Source: Selenomonas sp.
GTDB taxonomy: Bacteria > Bacillota_C > Negativicutes > Selenomonadales > Selenomonadaceae
Direction of reading: 5' to 3'
NCBI GenBank assembly: GCA_017940705.1
Contig: JAGAYB010000290.1
Location: forward strand, 1 to 11,744
DNA: 11,744 nucleotides
Shown: positions 11,693 through 11,744 of the stretch, piece by piece
Numbering within the stretch: position 1 is the first letter of the stretch
Layout of the letters: each line of letters begins with the position of its first letter
Program-made: the position numbers and the translations under genes
Notes under the pieces: generated by a model
What the model saw: the letters and a program-made list of their open reading frames with translations, nothing else
Told to the model about the DNA's origin: nothing
The model's database searches: none

Positions 11693-11744
11693 ATGAAAAA
11701 ATCTTTATTGGTATTTGCCATTATTCTCTTATCATGATGCGTTC
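11693..11744 (+). pseudogene. Possible broken lipoprotein signal peptide at the right edge
   Basis: From the ATG at 11693 the plus strand reads M-K-K-S-L-L-V-F-A-I-I-L-L-S, then TGA (11735-11737), then TGC (Cys). The first 14 residues look like a lipoprotein signal peptide. If the TGA were GGA, the sequence would be L-S-G-C, a perfect lipobox. This could be a nonsense-mutated gene, a sequencing error or chance. No ribosome site is visible before the ATG, which lies only a few bases from the spoVS promoter. An in-frame alternative start is not evident and the rest is outside the window. Confidence 0.2.

Noticed and set aside
1..11744. CRISPR arrays, tRNA/rRNA genes, insertion sequences or prophage genes
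   Set aside because: No regularly spaced long repeats, tRNA-like cloverleaf, transposase motif or terminal inverted repeat was seen on either strand.

Overview
The window looks like chromosome from a low-to-mid-GC Firmicutes-lineage bacterium, most plausibly a Negativicutes member (Selenomonadaceae-like). This is inferred from gene content and order only: RodZ, SepF, the ylmD-ylmE-sepF-ylmH cluster, NrdR, SpoVS and an Asp23-type protein, with strong AGGAGG-type ribosome sites. No RNA gene, insertion sequence, phage gene or CRISPR array was seen.

Layout. At the left edge (1-106, minus) is the start of a gene for a twin-arginine-exported protein, with its leader and a probable promoter. From about 8240 down to 278 runs one long minus-strand transcription unit of eight genes: rodZ, a YgiQ-type radical SAM protein, nrdR, a TIGR03960-type radical SAM protein, pgeF (ylmD), yggS (ylmE), sepF and ylmH. 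It opens with a TATAAT promoter and closes with an intrinsic terminator. The genes overlap by 1-4 bases or lie 2-51 bases apart. It combines cell shape and division (RodZ, SepF), cofactor and cell-wall housekeeping (YggS, PgeF), ribonucleotide reductase control (NrdR) and ribosome quality control (YlmH).

Divergent from rodZ lies a single plus-strand gene (8328-9545). It is the C-terminal half of a heavy-metal P-type ATPase in which every catalytic and metal-binding signature is gone but the ATP-binding residues of the N domain remain. It ends in a strong bidirectional terminator shared with a second minus-strand unit, spoVS - PHP phosphoesterase - P-loop/Asp23 fusion (11576 to 9594).

The most interesting signals are (1) the intact pseudo-P-type ATPase, (2) the P-loop NTPase fused to an Asp23/Gls24 domain, and (3) sigma-H-like promoters (RNAGGAWWW-N11/12-RNNGAAW) in front of three of the four transcription units that start here. 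The match is perfect at spoVS and one position off at the pseudo-ATPase and at the Tat-exported protein. This suggests a stationary-phase or sporulation-entry regulon that includes the pseudo-ATPase and the fusion protein. All functional claims rest on motif recognition by eye; no database search was run.
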